A stretch of DNA of 64,000 nt. Source: Opitutia bacterium (lineage in GTDB: Bacteria > Verrucomicrobiota > Verrucomicrobiia > Opitutales > T3Sed10-336). Position 1 is the stretch's first letter. The number at the start of each line of letters is the position of its first letter. Below are positions 62,119 to 64,000 of this stretch, piece by piece. A program made the position numbers and the translations under genes. The DNA lies in contig PWMU01000079.1 of the NCBI GenBank assembly GCA_003558065.1, forward strand, positions 1 to 64,000, read 5' to 3'. The notes under the pieces are model-generated. The model was given only the letters and a program-made list of their open reading frames with translations, was not told where the DNA came from and ran no database searches.

Positions 62119-63468
62119 CTACTTGAGCATCTTCACCAGTTTGCGGGTGTTTTCCTGGTGGATGATGGCAACCACCCGGGCTCCCGCCTCGATGGTGTCG
62201 TCGGCCCCGGGGACCTTGGCTTCCGATTTGTGCATCAGCGCGACAATGACGCAATCGTTCGGCCACTCGATCTCCCGGAGCTTTTTGCCGGCGCAAGGGC
62301 TCTCCGGGCCGACCTTGATCTCGACGATCCGCCCGAAGTCGTTGGCAAGCTTGGCCAGTACGATGTAGGGCTCGCGGCTGGTGTAACGGACGACTTCATT
62401 GGCGGTGGCAATACGGGGAGAAACAACGAGTTCGACCCCGAGGACGCTCCCGAGGCGTTCCAGCACTTCGACGTAGTCGGCCCGGTTGACCAGGAGCATG
62501 GTGTGTTTGGCTCCGAGCTTGGAGGCTTGGAGGCAGGTCATGACATTGTCTTCGTCTTCCTTCGTCAGGCCGATGAAGTAGTCGGCACTCCCGATCTGTT
62601 CCTCTTCCAAAAGCCGCAGGGAGGTCGCGTCTCCCTGGATTACGGTTACTTTAGGGAACTTTTCGGCGAGGAGCCGGCACTGGGGTTTGTTTTCTTCCAG
62701 AATGCGGATTTTGAAGCGCGGGTGGGACAGCAGTCGTATGAGGGCGATGGAGGCCTCGCCGCCCCCGTAGAGAACGATCCGAACCGGTTCGGTTTCCATT
62801 TCCGGATCGAAGAGCGGTTTCACTTCGAAGAGAATCTGGGCCGGACCGAAAAGAGTGACGTAATCGTATTCCTGGAGCACGGTATTGGCACCGGCCACTT
62901 TCTGCTGGTCGCCTGTCTGGACATATCCGATACGGACGCGACGGTCGAGTTTCAGGTCGGCGAGTTTCTTCCCGATCACTTTCGCCTTGGGCTTGACCCG
63001 GAATTGCTGAACCTCGATCTGACCCCGGGCGAGGTTCTCGACCGCGACCCGGCCCGGATGACGAATCTTCTTTGCCAGTTCGACCGCGGCCAGGGCTTCC
63101 GGATTGAGGAGGTGATCGATTCCGAAGTGACCCTGATAGTTGAGGATGGAATTATCCGAGTAGGTCTGGTCGTGAATGCGGGCGATCGTGGTGCCGGCTC
63201 CCAGGGCCTTGGCAAGCGAACAGGAAATGAGGTTGGTCTTGTCGTCGCTGGTCATTGCGAGGAAGTATTCACAACGGTTGGCACCCGCTTGCTGCAGGAC
63301 TTCGGCCGAACTGCCGTTGCCCTTGAAGACGCGGACGTTGAGCTCTTCGTCGACCTGGTCGGCAAGCGTTACATCGCTTTCGATCACGGTCACGTCGTGA
63401 TACTCTTCGCTCAGAATCTCGCAGAGATAGCGACCCACTTCTCCGGCTCCAACAATAAGGATATTCAT
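62119..63468 (-). CDS. trkA: Trk system potassium transport protein TrkA
   Basis: A 449-residue peripheral regulator with two RCK units: NILIVGAGEVGRYLCEIL...VTVIE at the N-terminus and IVLYGGGEASIALIRLL...IRILEE in the middle, each followed by RCK_C domains. NAD/ATP binding gates TrkH. ATG 63468 was chosen over an upstream extension. First gene of the trkAH operon. Confidence 0.95.
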   Translation of the reverse strand: MNILIVGAGEVGRYLCEILSEEYHDVTVIESDVTLADQVDEELNVRVFKGNGSSAEVLQQAGANRCEYFLAMTSDDKTNLISCSLAKALGAGTTIARIHDQTYSDNSILNYQGHFGIDHLLNPEALAAVELAKKIRHPGRVAVENLARGQIEVQQFRVKPKAKVIGKKLADLKLDRRVRIGYVQTGDQQKVAGANTVLQEYDYVTLFGPAQILFEVKPLFDPEMETEPVRIVLYGGGEASIALIRLLSHPRFKIRILEENKPQCRLLAEKFPKVTVIQGDATSLRLLEEEQIGSADYFIGLTKEDEDNVMTCLQASKLGAKHTMLLVNRADYVEVLERLGSVLGVELVVSPRIATANEVVRYTSREPYIVLAKLANDFGRIVEIKVGPESPCAGKKLREIEWPNDCVIVALMHKSEAKVPGADDTIEAGARVVAIIHQENTRKLVKMLK

Positions 63469-63541
63469 TTCACGGAAAAGTATCTTACTTTCGGAAGAGG
63501 GGGATCGAGCCGAAAATGAGGCGTGCCCGAAGGTCATCCTC

Positions 63542-63568
63542 GCGGCATGAAGCCGCTCCTGCAAGGAG
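63542..63568. repeat. REP-like double hairpin
   Basis: GCGGC-ATGAA-GCCGC followed by CTCC-TGCAA-GGAG, in the gap between plsC and trkA. It shares CCGCTCC..CAA with the element at 12394. Confidence 0.5.
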
Positions 63569-63623
63569 ATACCTTCTCAAACATATTCAATTTGTCCGCC
63601 GGGCCGATGGCAGGGGCGAGCTG

Positions 63624-64000
63624 TCAAATCGGCGAGGGCGCAGGCGGCGGAATCGCTGCGACGGCTTTCATGATTCGGCGGGAGGTTTCCAGATAGCGGC
63701 TCTTCTCGTTCGGGCCCGGATCGAATGCGTCCGGGGAGAGGCGAACGCCAAAGGCGACGCTGATGGGAATGTTCAGCGCCGGGACTTCCATGTCGCGTCC
63801 GAAGGCTTCAAAAGACCCGAAAACACGGGCCGGAATGACCGGCACCCGGGCTTTACAGGCGATCATACCCACACCGGGCATGGGATCCCGCAGGGTGCCG
63901 TCCGGCGAGCGGGTGCCTTCAGGGAAAAAGAGGACTCCGCGTCCCTGTTTCAGAGCGCCGAGAACCTTCTTGACAGCCTGGATGTCCGATTCGCCGTCGC
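63624..64000 (-). CDS. plsC: 1-acyl-sn-glycerol-3-phosphate acyltransferase, partial
   Basis: The C-terminal part of a PlsC-family acyltransferase; the rest lies beyond the right edge. The block GVLFFPEGTRSPDGTLRD carries the family Glu-Gly-Thr-Arg motif III, followed by KARVPVIPARVFGSFEAFGR (motif IV, VPVIPV-type). The catalytic HxxxxD is outside the window. It makes phosphatidic acid in membrane lipid synthesis. The frame is open to the edge. Confidence 0.85.
   Translation of the reverse strand, partial: DGESDIQAVKKVLGALKQGRGVLFFPEGTRSPDGTLRDPMPGVGMIACKARVPVIPARVFGSFEAFGRDMEVPALNIPISVAFGVRLSPDAFDPGPNEKSRYLETSRRIMKAVAAIPPPAPSPI

Noticed and set aside
60464-62368. 634-codon plus-strand frame opposite trkH
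   Set aside because: Glu/Gly-rich antisense translation of a membrane protein; trkH has all four pore loops.

Overview
This 64 kb window is high-GC chromosomal DNA from a Gram-negative heterotroph, most likely of the Verrucomicrobiota (an Opitutales-like polysaccharide degrader). The reasons are a PEP-CTERM surface protein, several large secreted proteins that share a C-terminal module ending in Phe-Phe-Arg, polysaccharide-lyase-type enzymes with LacI regulation, DUF1080 and ThuA proteins, the carboxynorspermidine route (nspC plus its dehydrogenase), a TonB-dependent receptor, and REP-like palindromes with a relic of a REP-associated transposase. The lineage is inferred from gene content; I could run no comparison. 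I found no tRNA, rRNA or CRISPR array.

Layout. 0-17.7 kb is a carbohydrate/uronate locus: a sorbosone-dehydrogenase-like beta-propeller, a gluconate-5-dehydrogenase-like SDR, a two-repeat glycine-rich surface protein, two alginate-lyase-superfamily proteins (one without and one with a signal sequence), gluconokinase, a double-length LacI regulator, then a tight operon of hydroxyacid dehydrogenase, sugar isomerase and membrane-anchored solute-binding protein, followed by guanine deaminase and a DUF6624-like protein. 18-25.7 kb is housekeeping: a GAF-GAF histidine kinase, glnD and divergent valS. 25.9-33 kb carries a 1198-residue secreted hydrolase-like protein, a PEP-CTERM protein, and a GspE-type ATPase with an unusual membrane N-terminus overlapping a small membrane protein. 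33.2-35.1 kb encodes an array of seven helicase-associated (HA) repeats with no helicase. 35.1-45.7 kb mixes a thioredoxin-like protein, an M14 peptidase, an epimerase, a cyclophilin, a CapD-like protein, dtd, ThuA, a TonB receptor and a 3-methyladenine glycosylase. 46-56.9 kb holds an amidohydrolase, mnmA, DUF1080, and a TetR-controlled operon (epimerase, DapA-like aldolase, threonine dehydratase, M20 peptidase, phosphoesterase). 57-64 kb has a transposase relic, the norspermidine gene pair, an outer-membrane barrel, trkA/trkH and a partial plsC.

How the genes may work together. The first 16 kb read as uptake, depolymerisation and oxidation of uronate- or gluconate-like sugars. GntK and the gluconate-5-dehydrogenase-like SDR feed a gluconate/ketogluconate branch; the two lyase-fold proteins would act on an acidic glycan outside and inside the cell; the double LacI protein, divergent from the secreted lyase across a 16-bp palindrome, is the obvious candidate regulator. 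The substrate cannot be read from the sequence.

The most unusual items are the double LacI polypeptide with its palindrome, the stand-alone HA-repeat protein, two nucleotide-sugar enzymes that lack a canonical catalytic lysine, the GspE-like ATPase with a membrane N-terminus, and the palindromic repeats beside a decayed RAYT gene.
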